Assembly: GCA_963920765.1 (NCBI GenBank)
Contig: OY987244.1
Span: forward strand, 26,702,358 to 26,766,357
DNA: 64,000 nucleotides
Direction: 5' to 3'
DNA from: Ulota crispa
Taxonomy: Eukaryota > Streptophyta > Bryopsida > Orthotrichales > Orthotrichaceae
A program made the translations under genes and the position numbers. Position 1 is the first letter of the stretch, and each line of letters opens with the position of its first letter. This document shows, piece after piece, positions 34,980 to 46,389 of the stretch. A model generated the notes under the pieces. That model had not been told where the DNA came from, searched no databases, and saw only the letters and a list, made by a program, of their open reading frames with translations.

Positions 34980-36275
34980 GTTTTTACTTTCTTTGCTGTT
35001 GTTGGAGCACTTGGTTGCAATTCAAGGAGAGGTTATTGTATTGATTGTTGCTCGATTGAAAATCGTGATCATTTCTTTCAACTAAGCTTGGCATGTCCAA
35101 GTTGACATTATTCACTTAAACCATGCTCCAGTAAGGAGTGGCAACCATGTACAATTGCAGATGGAGGCATGGGTTTAATTATTCATCCTTAAATTTTGAC
35201 CTTTAGCATTTTATTGTCCATTTTAGATTCTTGATTAAGTATAGTTGAGCACAATTGAATCCAATCATTATGGTTGTGTCTTGGAATGTTAGTACACACC
35301 TTCGTTTTGGAAACAATGCCCTTGCAATTTTTGTGTAGTATCAAGTTATCTTATTTACATAAGCATTCTATATTTTTTGTAACCTAGTCCATATTATTAA
35401 GTTCAATGTTTCGAGCAGTAGTATCCTGTTTCATTTGATAAAAAGAAATTTAGAACTCAGAATACTTCTTTTCTCTCAACCTTAAAATCCATTAAAAAGT
35501 TGACCCATGTATATTGATAATTAAGTTGTCAAACTTAAAACCATGTTTGATAATGCTCTAAAATGCATCATTTAGTCTATTAAATTTTTGGGACCTTAAG
35601 TGTGCACTCAACTAATTAATTACCAACCTTCTTGAGGTTTTAGGATGAAAACTTCAATGGAATCGTAAACATACTCAATTTTCATATTCTTCCCATAGAT
35701 TAATTTGAGATTTTTAATTATTTTTAACATGATTGAAATAAAAAAAATAGGCTTGGAATTTTAGATTCTTGCATCCAAAAAGCATGACCTTGACAATGTT
35801 GAGTATTTATTTCAATGAATCAAGTGCAAGAGTAGATTGTAAAAAATCATCAAAATTTCCACTAGAAATCAATATGATACAAAATTTACAAAATGACAAT
35901 CTCTACATACATAGGCTTGATAGATGATGCATGTAATCTGCATTCATAGTGCATTCAAACTGCCTTTGTTACAAAAAAAGAAAGAGAAACATAGCTAAAG
36001 GCTTTATCTCACTTCTTGGGTGGATCACTCTTTGTATGTTGGGGGTACCCCATGTGCGGCGAGGGGATAATTTATAGGGGGCTATTTAGTTCCTTGGGTT
36101 GCATAAAAGGGTCTCTATAATTATATAAATTGGCCAAATGACCTATTTTAGGGCACTCTTTAATTTCATATAAGGGCTAGGCAATTCTTTTTTTTCTAGG
36201 CTATTTTCCTTACAATTAAAAAACATGAATTGTTAAGCAAAGTGACAAGTTAGGGTTTAATGCACCATATTTTTA
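34980..36275. other. gene-free AT-rich stretch
   Basis: I see no supported exon, RNA gene or bounded element. Confidence 0.4.
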
Positions 36276-36687
36276 GGGAATTGATATGTGCACACTGGGG
36301 GGTTGATAATTGCACACCCCCCTGTGGGGTAAATTATAGATTCTTACCATCAAAAAGTTGAATTTGAGAATTTTGAATTTAGATTTGGACTTAGAGACCA
36401 TGATTTAGTCTAGAACCATTAAAAAAAGTTGCAAATGAACAACTCCTAGTGAAAAAGCTTAGATAGGGGAAAAGTGTTACTTTTACTTTTCTTTATAAAA
36501 AAAGATAAGTTTTTTGACTAGGTGTTCAATTGCAACATTTTTTATGGTTCTAGACTAAATCATGGTCACTAAGTCCAAATTTGAATTCAAAATTCTCAAA
36601 TTCACCTTTTTGACAGTAGAAATCTATAATTTACCTCCTAGGGGGGTGTGCAAATATCAACCCCCCGGTGTGCACATATCAATTCCC
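36276..36687. mobile_element. long-arm foldback MITE, family F, copy 2
   Basis: 412 bp with ends GGGAATTGATATGTGCACA and TGTGCACATATCAATTCCC, flanked by a perfect 8-bp TATTTTTA (36268-36275, 36688-36695). The arms of about 190 bp make a near full-length hairpin. An 8-bp duplication suggests hAT, but copy 1 fits 9 bp better, so the superfamily is open. Confidence 0.85.
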
Positions 36688-36699
36688 TATTTTTATAAG

Positions 36700-38150
36700 C
36701 AAGGTCAAAACAAAGAGCATTTCTTAATCAAAACATACAATGCAATAACTTCGAGAGTTCATAAGTAACTAAACTAAAAATCAAAGCAAGTGAATGATAT
36801 TCATTTTCATGTATGTATTATGCAAGACAATTCATACTCATCCAACAACACGTGGCACCTTGTATACCACATTGTTATACTAAATATAGTACCAAATATA
36901 GGATACCCCATGTCTTTGGCCCCTTCATTACTTATAAAAATAATTAATATCCCATGTTTTTTCACTACCTATATTACTTATAATGAAGGCAGCCCTTTTA
37001 ATGTACCCATTCTTAGTTGTAAGTTTGTTATAATTTTTTATCTCAAATGAATAAATTCCTCCCTATATTATGCCACACGATAAACCTAAAATGCGGTAAG
37101 TTATCCACCCAAGTCCCACTTGCTCTTATGAGTGGTGTTAGGTGAGTATTACATGATTAATTTTAATTGGCATTCTTATTTGAGTTAGTAATTAAGAACC
37201 AAACCTAAATGGCAAGGTTGGTGATAGTAGATAGCATTGGTTCTAGTATGTAGACACGGGGAGTGCACTATACATGATGTTTGTGGGTAGCGTGTGTTTA
37301 AGCCCATATAAGATGGGGGCTATGTAAGTAAAATTTCATTTCTATTGGGCTATATTTACCTAAATTTTTGAATTTTGACAATTTCATGTCCCTAGGCTTC
37401 ACTTGAATTAAGTTCTTGTGATATTTTTGTATGCCCTATGTTCATTATAAATACACAATGACACAAACAAAATCACTCACATGTAATCAAAGACCAAACA
37501 CTTCAAAACATAAATTTTAACCAATCACATAATACTTCAAACAAGAACTTGAGAGAAAACAGATAGCATGGAAAAGCATGTAGAATACTTAAAAGCAAAT
37601 TTGTAAATTCAATATAGGATGAAGAAAAACGTAGTGAAACCCATTCCACTTCAACCACAAACCCCTTTTAAATTGAGCTTGCAGAGAAATTAGAGAAAGC
37701 GTGGAAATGAACCTGCGTGCAAAGATAGTGTTGCACTTGAACCCTTACAAAGTCCAGAAACTATGTGCAAACAAAAAGTGTTGTTGAAGAATCTAAGATA
37801 AACTGTGCAATCAAAACCACAAAACATGCAAGCGTGCAAGTAGGAGTTGCTAAAGCACAACCCAACCCTCAAACCCCACGCTAACCCTAAGCCCAGGCCA
37901 CAAGTGCATAAATGAACATCAACAAAAGCTTCATCCACATGTCCAATCCTTATACTATCATTACTTATACATCATTTATTAACCCTATGACTCTAAGCTA
38001 CTGTTGAATACATCTGACATTAGATACTTGGATAGGGATCAAACATGGGATACTTTGTCATATTCAAAACATGGGATACTTTAGCTAACCATTGAATAAT
38101 TAAAATATATCCAATAAAGGTGTAGATTTGGTTTTTTGAATATTGGCAAG
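36700..38150. other. gene-free stretch
   Basis: No supported exon or bounded element. An 82-residue minus-strand frame at 37690-37938 has no recognisable family. Confidence 0.4.
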
Positions 38151-38154
38151 GCTA

Positions 38155-39510
38155 TTGTACCACGCCCTCCAACTTAACTTTGTTCACCTAAAAAGATCAG
38201 AACATGGAACCCATAATTTCCATTGTGCATAAGCTAATATGTTTATCTGATCTTTCCAATAGAAAGATATGTTGGAAATGTATAAACTCTGTGAAGCTTG
38301 TAATGTTGTGCATGGCATGGGTAACTTCCATCACTAATTAAAAGAATTTGAATATGAAGGGGCATGGGCAACTAGATTAGAGGAATTTTGAATACAAAGA
38401 GCCATATTGTTGTACCCTATATCTAGACTGCAAGCATAAAAATGTCCATATCATGTATTGAGGGAAGTGTATTTGGAAGCACAACCCATAAGATCCAATA
38501 ACGGGCCATTATACACAAGGTCCACAAAGTCAACGGTTTTGCGCCGATTTGAGGGCATTATGACCAAGGATGACTTGTGGCCAACTGCAAAGCCACCCCA
38601 TATCATGACAGAAGACCTACCAGAGTTGAAGGTTGATGCAATACAATCACGATGGTAGTGTTCATCTATTGTCCTCCAAATGCGAACCCGTCGAAAGTTC
38701 CTCCCAATTTCAAAGGAGGACTCATTAGTCCAGACAACCTTCTTCCACTCCTCAAAAGCCCAATCTTTGTGAGCCCGTGCAAAGGCTAATTGTTTAATTC
38801 GATGCATGTTGGTCAAGTATGGTTTCTTTGCTGCAACACACGATTGCAAGCCTATGCCATGAAGAGCAGAACGCATAGTGGAAGGATTTACAAGAACATG
38901 CAATCAGTTGGTGATGTCAGACAATGTGGCCATCCTGTCACCACAAACTATCCGCTTCAGCATTCGCATGTCCTGTTCATTCAGCTTTGTGCATTGTTTT
39001 CTTCTTGCTGGTTTCAAAGGGGTGTCTTGCTCTACACATATTTTCAAAGTACTAAAAACTGAAGATTGAGGCATGGAGAGCTCTTGAGCAATTCAACACG
39101 TTGATAAACTTGCACCATGCAACACATAAATTTCAGCACGTCTGACATCACTATAAGTCATCGTATTGCAATTGTCCAAGAGTTCTAAAAGGAATTTTTA
39201 ATGAAATTGCCTTTGATCATATACTTGCCAACAATAATCGGTGGTTGAAAAAGTGTATGCACAAAACCGTTCTAATTTATTACCGTTTGTTCTTTTTCCT
39301 CAGCTAGATGGTATCTTTTTGAAGAGCTAGGAGCCTAGGAGGTTTGCTTGGCAAATTAAAAGTCAACAACTTGCAATGAATTTGTCAAGTCTGCAAGCTG
39401 CTTTGCATTTGAAAACCCAAAGGGTCTGCAACGGATTTGCTTTGCATCCAAAAACCTAGATAGTGCAATCTTGAGAAGTGAACAAAGTTAAGTTGGAGGG
39501 TGCGATACAA
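38155..39510 (-). mobile_element. Tc1-type DNA transposon with intact ends and dead transposase
   Basis: Inverted repeats of about 33 bp: left TTGTACCACGCCCTCC then AACTTAACTTTGTTCAC, and the inverse at 39478-39510. TA dinucleotides lie at or one base from each terminus. Total 1356 bp, with the transposase remnant on the minus strand. Confidence 0.8.
38451..39161 (-). pseudogene. degenerate Tc1-like transposase
   Basis: Conceptual translation starts MTYSDVRRAEIYVLHGAS (helix-turn-helix region) and continues through KKPYLTNMHRIKQLAFARAH, VVWTNESSFEIG, RRVRIWR and GRSSVMIWGGFA to a stop at 38451. This order is that of Tc1/IS630-type DDE transposases. Two in-frame TGA stops (39093-39095, 38904-38906) sit where family members tend to have arginine, as if CGA had decayed to TGA. 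The first catalytic Asp of the W-[TS]-DES motif is Asn here. The second-Asp region (usually EDGAxxHTS) is reduced to MGCASKYTS, and the C-terminal acidic part is missing. It is not functional as read. Confidence 0.85.
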
Positions 39511-39514
39511 CTAA

Positions 39515-40006
39515 TTTTTTATATAATTCTCATTATTATGCCTACCCTTCATTATTTATAAAGAGCCCACACCCATTTCAATGATGTTTAATTTTTATAA
39601 AGCCATGTCAAAAATTTAGGACCAAGGCAAGTATAACAACCCTTCATTTGATTGCACATGTATAATAAAAAAAGGGGGGGGGGTGCACTCCTCGTGTATG
39701 TAGAAATTGTAATAAACTATGACCACATGAATAATTCTTTGCTAACAATCTTAAAGTCCAAAATCAAGAAAAGCAAAGATTTGATAGTACCAACCATGGT
39801 ATTATGTAAAGTTGGTGAGGATGGTTGATTAACTAATACTAATGGTTTTAACTTGACTACCAATGTGAATGACAAGTACCAAAAGTACTATTCATCCTTG
39901 CTAAATGGAGTTGACAACATTTGCAAATTGTAAGTACCCTTTGTGCACCTACTTTGTTATTCTTAACAAAAATCATAACTTCTTACTCCAAGCAAGTGGA
40001 AAGAAG
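39515..40006. other. gene-free stretch with a poly-G tract
   Basis: No supported gene. A run of seven A followed by eleven G occurs near 39669. Confidence 0.4.
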
Positions 40007-40010
40007 TTAA

Positions 40011-40578
40011 CCCCTAAGTGCCCAATTGACCATTTCTTGGTTGCTACCTGAGACGAAAAAAAAAATTTCAAAAAACATTTTTTTGTAATAGAATATCAAG
40101 TTTGCTTTCCAACTTAACTTGAATCATGTCAATCCAAGTTAAATTCCATCAAGGAGATTTTTTCAAAGACAAACACTGCAATATTTGCTAGTGTTGTATA
40201 ATTTACAATTTCGGGAAACTAATGACGTTCTCTCCTTTCAAAAATTATATTTTTGAAGTTTATGATAGAATGTCTATTTCTAACCAATCATACCAAATTT
40301 TGAAATCTATGAGTAAAATTTGTAAGTTTGGTGAATATTAAATGATAAATGCTTCTAAATTCATTACATAAAAACCCAAAACCTTTTTTGAATATTTGAC
40401 CATATGGATAATTACAAAACATTATAATTCTTATTTTCTCTTTTGAAGCAAACTTCATCAAAGTTACAAAAGTACCATTTTATAACACATCTATAATTTG
40501 CTCTTACCCCTTAAAGTTACAAAAGTACCATTTTATAACACATCTATGATTTGCCCTTACCCCTTGGGCCTTTTGGGG
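40011..40578. mobile_element. YTAA-flanked element upstream of the YnbB-like gene
   Basis: Ends CCCCTAAGTGCCCAATTG and the inverse CCTTGGGCCTTTTGGGG, flanked by TTAA (40007-40010, 40579-40582). It ends about 160 bp before the start codon at 40742, so it is part of the promoter or leader. It contains a 53-bp tandem duplication (about 40460-40564). Confidence 0.8.
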
Positions 40579-40741
40579 TTAACTTTGTTTGGTTGGCTTT
40601 GCTGAGGGCTGACCGTAGGTTTTTGGGCAGCTCAAACATTTCGACCGAAACTGCCCGTGCATTGGCTTCTGGTAAACCTCATTTCTGACCTTCAGACTCA
40701 TACGAAGGCTCAAGTGAAGCGCGCTCGTTTCAACGAAGGCC

Positions 40742-43700
40742 ATGGCTATGGCGATGGCGATGTCGGGCACTGTCTCTCTATCCCATCCCTGGCGTTTTCG
40801 CGACTCCACCGCAATCGGAAAGCCGCCGCAGAGGCAGCCGAGGTTCACAAGAGCTCAGGCTTCCACTGTCGATCTCCGTACTGACAACAAGCCTTACGCT
40901 TCCCCGTTCTGCCCGCAGGTGCGATGCGAACGAGTCGTAATAATAATTGCGCAATGTGAGCCGCAAACATTGAAAATTGTGATGCACGGCTCTTCATTTT
41001 GGTCGGGATTTTTCATTGCTGTGCTCGTGCACGTACATTCTTGATCGCGTCGCAGGATTGAAAATTTGAAATGGCGCGAGATTTTGTATTCTCAGCGACG
41101 CTCTTCATTCATGATCTTCGCTTAATGTCAGGAGGGATCAGCTGATGCCGCTTATTTTTCGTTAATAAATTTTCCATGGTTTTTTCAAGTCTATGGAAGA
41201 ATTAGTTTTTACTGCGAACGAGCCGTAATTGCGCAATGTGAGCCGCAAACATTGAGATTGTGATGTAGCTCTTGATTTTGGTCAGGATCATTGCTGTGCG
41301 TGTGCACGTACATTCTTGATCACGTCGTAGGATTGAAAAAGGCACGGGATTTTGTAATCTCAGCGACGCGCTTCATTCGTGATCGTCGCTTAATGTCAGG
41401 AGGGATCAGCTGATGCCGCTTATTTTTCGTTAATAAATTTTCCATGGTTTTTTCAAGTCTATGACAGATTTTTTTTTAATTGCGAACGAGCCATAAGGCG
41501 CAATGTGATCCGCAAATGTTGAATTGCGATGTAGAGCTATCCAGTGTTTGATTTCGAGATGAATTTTACATTACTGTGCGCGTGCGAGCAAAGTTCTGGT
41601 CTCGTCGTCGGATCAAAACGGCGCGGGATATTGTAGTCTCAATGTCTCTCTTGATTCTTGTCGCTTATGATTTTAGGAGGATTTAGCTGATGCTACTTGT
41701 TTTCCGTTATCAAGTTTTGTCATACCGATAGTTTATGAGAATGGAGCGGATTAATATATATTTCTCATTGATGGATACTGTAGAGGATTGACAATGTGAG
41801 ATTACGTGAGCATTCTTCCGTGATTTGCGCATTAATTGACTCAGACATTGGCAGGTTGCAGAGGCTGTCAAAGTTCTGCTGCCCGAATTTATGGAGATTG
41901 ATGGCTTGGTCGCAACCAATATCAACCGTGTTTTGGATGCTTACGCGAATGCTCGAGTTGGATCACATGTATGAGCCCGTCCATACGGATGATATAGTGC
42001 ACATCACAGTGTTTATTTGTATGTTTTACATGCAGCTAACCGATATTGTGAGTAACTTGCAACTGTTGAATAATCAGTCGTATCAAATATCTTAATTTAA
42101 AGAAGACCTGCATCAATATGATCACAGATAGTTTCGTATATGATTCACGGAGTCTGTTATGTTTGTCATATTGATATTTGCAGCCTCCTCTTGCAGCATT
42201 TTGCAGGAACAACGGGCTATGGTCACAATGATGCAGGAGGACGACAGGCTCTTGACCTAGCATTTGCGGATATTGTTGGCTCGGAGGCCGCCATAGTACG
42301 CTCTCAGGTACGTAATACACGATAGACTTGTATGTAATTGTTTTGTTTACGTTTTCTCGAGTGGAATGAGTTCATTCTCCCATTTCGTTTCATGAGATGA
42401 TGTACATAAGGGACTACTGTAAGTAATCAATCCGCGATAAATCATCTGCATTTTCTCTAACGGTTTTCTGTAAATTGGTGAATCTTTGAGATCCTTCCTT
42501 GGCAGACCTTTCGATACTCCGTAGCATCTCGATTTTATTTTGGTTAATCCTTCATCTTGTCATTTTGCTGAACCGTAGTTGGTTCTCAGCTTTTCTCAGG
42601 GACACACGCCATTGCATGTGCTCTTTATGCAGCTCTTCGACCCGGTGGTGAGGTAAGGGTGAAAAGCTTCTTGTCATTATTGTGATTATGGATATTGTCT
42701 AAGGTTCCTTACTTTCGTGATTTATGAAATTGAATTATGTGACATAGATTACCTGAGTGTTCCTATTGCATGTTCTGATGTAATCAGGGTTAGGAATGGT
42801 GGCGGTTTTTGTTGCGTGGGATTTCATCTGAAGGTCATCTACTATTAACGACTGGGCAGTTGTTAGCCGTGGCAGGTGCGCCCTACGACACGCTAGAAGA
42901 GGTAATTGGCCTTCGCGGCTCGCCAAGGCATGGATCTCTGAAAGAATTTGGAGTGTCATACAGGGAGCTTCCAGTAAGTATTTTTCACCTTCTTTCTGTC
43001 TAACTTTGCTTTGATTTCTATACGATAATTTTACACCAAAACGACTGCCGCATGAACGCATGCATTGGCTACCAATGAGAGCAAGTGTTAAACATCTAAT
43101 GTATCATAATGACGGGATGCTTGCTTTGAAACCGAATCGTGTCTTATCTCTATTTGTGACCCCTCAAGTCTACGATTTTTGTTGCTGTTCTTTGTGATAT
43201 TCTTCTACAGCTGCATGGAGATGGCGGGCTTGATTGGCATGCACTGGAGACGGCAATTATGCCAGAAACACAATGTGCGCTTATCCAACGCTCCTGTGGC
43301 TATTCTTGGCGGAAGACATTAACTGTTGCTGAAATTGAACGTGCTATCATCATAATCAAGGCAAGTGACCACTTTTGTGTGAACATATTTGTTACGATGT
43401 CAATGCAGCTGTTAGAATGTACGCTTGGATGTATATATTCAGTTTATATATCAGATGGCTGCAGCAATTTAAGAATGTGATCGCCAGGAGATTTGTAGAC
43501 ATTTAGTGCTGTTCCACTTCATAATAAATGCCAAACTACATGTCCAAGCTCTACTTGATCTGACCAATAAGTTTCATTGGATTTCACAGGTCCAAAACCC
43601 TGACTGTGTTGTAGTAGTGGACAACTGCTATGGCGAGTTTGTTGAGACCGTTGAGCCTACAGCTGTGGTTTGTGTGGAATCTCTCTACTCTTGCTTTGGG

Positions 43701-45540
43701 TGATAATGTTTCAAAGTATTGTGCTGTATCTGGATTCGTTGTTAAGAGGAATACTCTTTTGAGACGCTTCGTATTATTCTCTCCGTTTTGATCAGATCAA
43801 CGATTTTTCCATATTCTTACGGTGTCGTTTATTTATGATTAAAGGATTACAACTTGGCTTATAAACATTGGTTTTAATTTATTGTTTAGGTCTTTTTTTA
43901 TTTTGCAGAAAAGGAATGTTATAATTTTAACGTACTTATCATGAAATTGCGGCGTGGTTTATTGAGTCAATAACCTCTGCATCTGTCTTACATTTCTAGG
44001 GTGCAGACCTGATGGCTGGAAGTTTGATCAAGAATCCAGGAGGCACAATAGCCCCTTGTGGGGGTTATGTTGCTGGGAAGCGTGAGTGGGTAGAAGCTGC
44101 TGCAGCTAGATTAAGTGCGCCTGGCATTGGCATGGAAGCGGGCTCAACCTCTGGTGATATTATGCGACTTTTATTTCAAGGCTTGTTTCTAGCGCCGCAA
44201 ATGGTTGGCGAGTCAATTAAGGTAAATGTGAAGCTGATTCTTTAGTGTAATCAGCTCCAAAATTGCTTCAATATAAATATATCCATGACTGGAGATCTGG
44301 GTTCATTCGCTTTCTACCTTTTCTAATATGTATCATTGTCTTTTCGTTTCACTTACTCACACATGGAACAATAGAATGCCAGATACGTCCTATCCAGTTG
44401 CAATTGTTTCTCTCAGATAACCTTACATCCATTCAATAGTTGGGAATCTCGACTTGACCTTCGTAGTTTGGGTCATCTTAGTTCCACAATGACCAACAAC
44501 TGCAAGCATTTTTGAAACAGGGCGGGCTTTTAGTTGCAGAAGTCATGGCGGCAGAAGGTTACAAAGTGTCACCTCCTCCTCGTGTTCGTCGTCATGATAT
44601 AATTCAGGTGAATAATCGTTTTAGAAATGTTGTTGATTGACAGTTCAATTTGTTCGTCTTTTTTTTAAATTCCTACATATGGCTTCTGTTCTCTCAATCT
44701 TCACACATCTCTAGACTTGGTTGCTGGTTGGAGCATTTCCTAAATGGCTGTGTAAATCCGATTAATACGAGTCTGAAGTACATTCGTCTCCCGTAGCAGG
44801 TTGCATATGTTCTAATTACCTCCCTTTGATTGTGGGGTACTTGGCCATATAGGCTGTACAACTTGGAAATCGAGCTCGCCTGTTGGCGTTCTGTGCTGCT
44901 GTTCAGAAGCGTTGTCCTGTAGGTGCCTATATACGCCCAGAGGCGGGTGCAACTTCTGGCTATGGTGACGAGGTAATTCAACATGGTGCATCAATGGTAG
45001 ACCAGTGCTGCTGATAGTGTGCAAGAAGCACTTAATAACTTATTTTTGAAGTAGAATGTGAAATAGATCCCAGTTAGAACCTTTTTGAAGGCAGTATTAT
45101 TTAGACAGTCTGTCCAGCCTTTCAAATAATGCTCGCATGTCCATTTGCCTTTACGAGTTCTCATTCCCGTTGTCTGCTTTGCTTTTCACAGGTTGTCTTT
45201 GCCGATGGAACGTTTGTGGATGGAAGTACCAGTGAGCTTTCATGTGACGGGCCGTTGCGGGAACCATTCGTTGTCTTTTGCCAGGTACGACATATAAGGG
45301 CTCTAACCAGCTTTGTTTTTTTATTCAAGTCGTCAATCTGTTGATTAAATGTGCTGCAAATGTTTGAGTTCCTGAGTCATCTATCTCACTTCTTAAGTTC
45401 GTATCACATTGTATAGGCTGATTGCAGAATACCCTTAATCTGAAGTACTTTGAATTGTTGTGCAGGGTGGCACGCACTGGGCACATTGGGCTATCGCTCT
45501 AGAAGCAGTTCTAGAATCTCTCAAAGAAATCAAAGGATAG
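40742..45540 (+). CDS. YnbB/'aluminium resistance' methionine gamma-lyase-like PLP enzyme (467 aa, 12 exons)
   Basis: Exons 40742-40918, 41855-41968, 42197-42307, 42590-42652, 42860-42973, 43211-43360, 43590-43667, 44000-44221, 44521-44607, 44853-44972, 45192-45284 and 45466-45540 give 1404 nt. The first ~55 residues are Ser/Thr/Arg-rich and look like a plastid transit peptide. Then follow HFAGTTGYGHNDAGG (98-), SGTHAIA (137-), GAPYDTLEEVIG (161-), QRSCGYSWR (219-), VVDNCYGEFVE (Asp254) and DLMAGSLIKNPGG with the likely PLP lysine at 280. These are signatures of the Met_gamma_lyase/YnbB family common in bacteria and cyanobacteria. Fold type I PLP chemistry on a sulfur or amino-acid substrate is inferred; the true reaction is not established. 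All eleven introns are phase 0. Intron 6 begins GCAAGT (a GC-AG intron). Intron 1 holds a tandem triplication. Confidence 0.92.
40926..41740 (+). repeat. tandem triplication inside intron 1 of the YnbB-like gene
   Basis: Units start at 40926, 41214 and 41482 with GCGAACGAGYCRTAA (period about 270-290 bp). Units 1 and 2 are very similar (GTCAGGAGGGATCAGCTGAT, TTTTCCATGGTTTTTTCAAG). Unit 3 is more diverged. The first unit begins 7 bp after the splice donor. I see no coding sequence in it. Confidence 0.9.
43361..43366 (+). promoter_or_regulatory. non-canonical GC splice donor
   Basis: Exon 6 of the YnbB-like gene ends ATCAAG and the intron starts GCAAGT, matching the consensus of rare GC-AG introns. 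Homology requires the exon to end here: the next conserved residues (VQNPDCVVVVDN) lie at 43590. Confidence 0.85.
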
Positions 45541-46149
45541 TTATCTAAATACAGTTCCATTTTCTTGTATTGCGAAGTAAATGATAGGGACGATGTGGGT
45601 TTATTGTTGATATTACATAGGCTACGTCTACTGCGAGAAATCACGATAGAGTAGGTGTATATTACTCCCTGATGCAAACATTGTGATTGCATATCATGCA
45701 TTGAATGTGTTGGGTAATTCAGATGAACCAACTCATCTATGTAGCGCATGGTGATAAAAACGGTGGGTCATTTAATCATGATTAATGATTCTTTGGCGAG
45801 ACCATAACGTTCTTTAACCCTTAAACGCCGAGGACGTTTTTCATCCTCCAGCTCCGGAAAATGATTCTGTACACTGAAAAAGCTGTTTTTATTTTTTCAG
45901 AAGTGATTGTAAACACATGGTCCATCATGGAATGTAAACAATTATCTCATTGGATGCACTCATATTTTTAGGTAACCCAAATTGTGAGAAGATTCAGAGC
46001 CATGGTGCTAGGTCCCAAGCTGTCCTTCTTGCAATTTTCATGAGAGTTGTTGATTTTAGCAACTTCAAGTAACAATCTGATAGGATGGGCACTTGCTTCT
46101 ACAATACAGAGAACTATGGCCGGGCTAGTCACGGTGACCAACCTGGCTT
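45541..46149. other. 3' flank of the YnbB-like gene
   Basis: Probable 3' untranslated and intergenic sequence. A lone TTAACCCTTAAACGCC motif at about 45817 looks like one end of a YTAA element, but I find no partner. Confidence 0.4.
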
Positions 46150-46153
46150 TTAA

Positions 46154-46384
46154 CCCTTGGGCACCCAAAGTTATTTTAGGGTTTACAAGAAAATGGAGGG
46201 TTTAATGGTCACCACAGCTTGGAAAATTACATCCAAAAAAAGTGACTGTGGGATTTGAAAAAAGACTACCTTCTCTATTGATGGGGACCACCCATGACTA
46301 TTTTCACTGTACAAATTAAGAGAAAAGTGTGAGATAAAGTTGTGGGCCCCAACGACAAGATCTTGTTGCTGGGGTGCTTAAGGG
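46154..46384. mobile_element. YTAA-flanked MITE, 231 bp
   Basis: Ends CCCTTGGGCACCCAAAG and the inverse CTGGGGTGCTTAAGGG, flanked by TTAA (46150-46153, 46385-46388). Confidence 0.75.
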
Positions 46385-46389
46385 TTAAC

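Noticed and set aside
38458..39069. Plus-strand open frames of 63-90 residues
   Set aside because: They are antisense to the Tc1-type transposase remnant.
42184..42196. Alternative splice acceptor 13 nt upstream for YnbB-like exon 3
   Set aside because: It would shift the frame and destroy the conserved FAGTTGYG motif.
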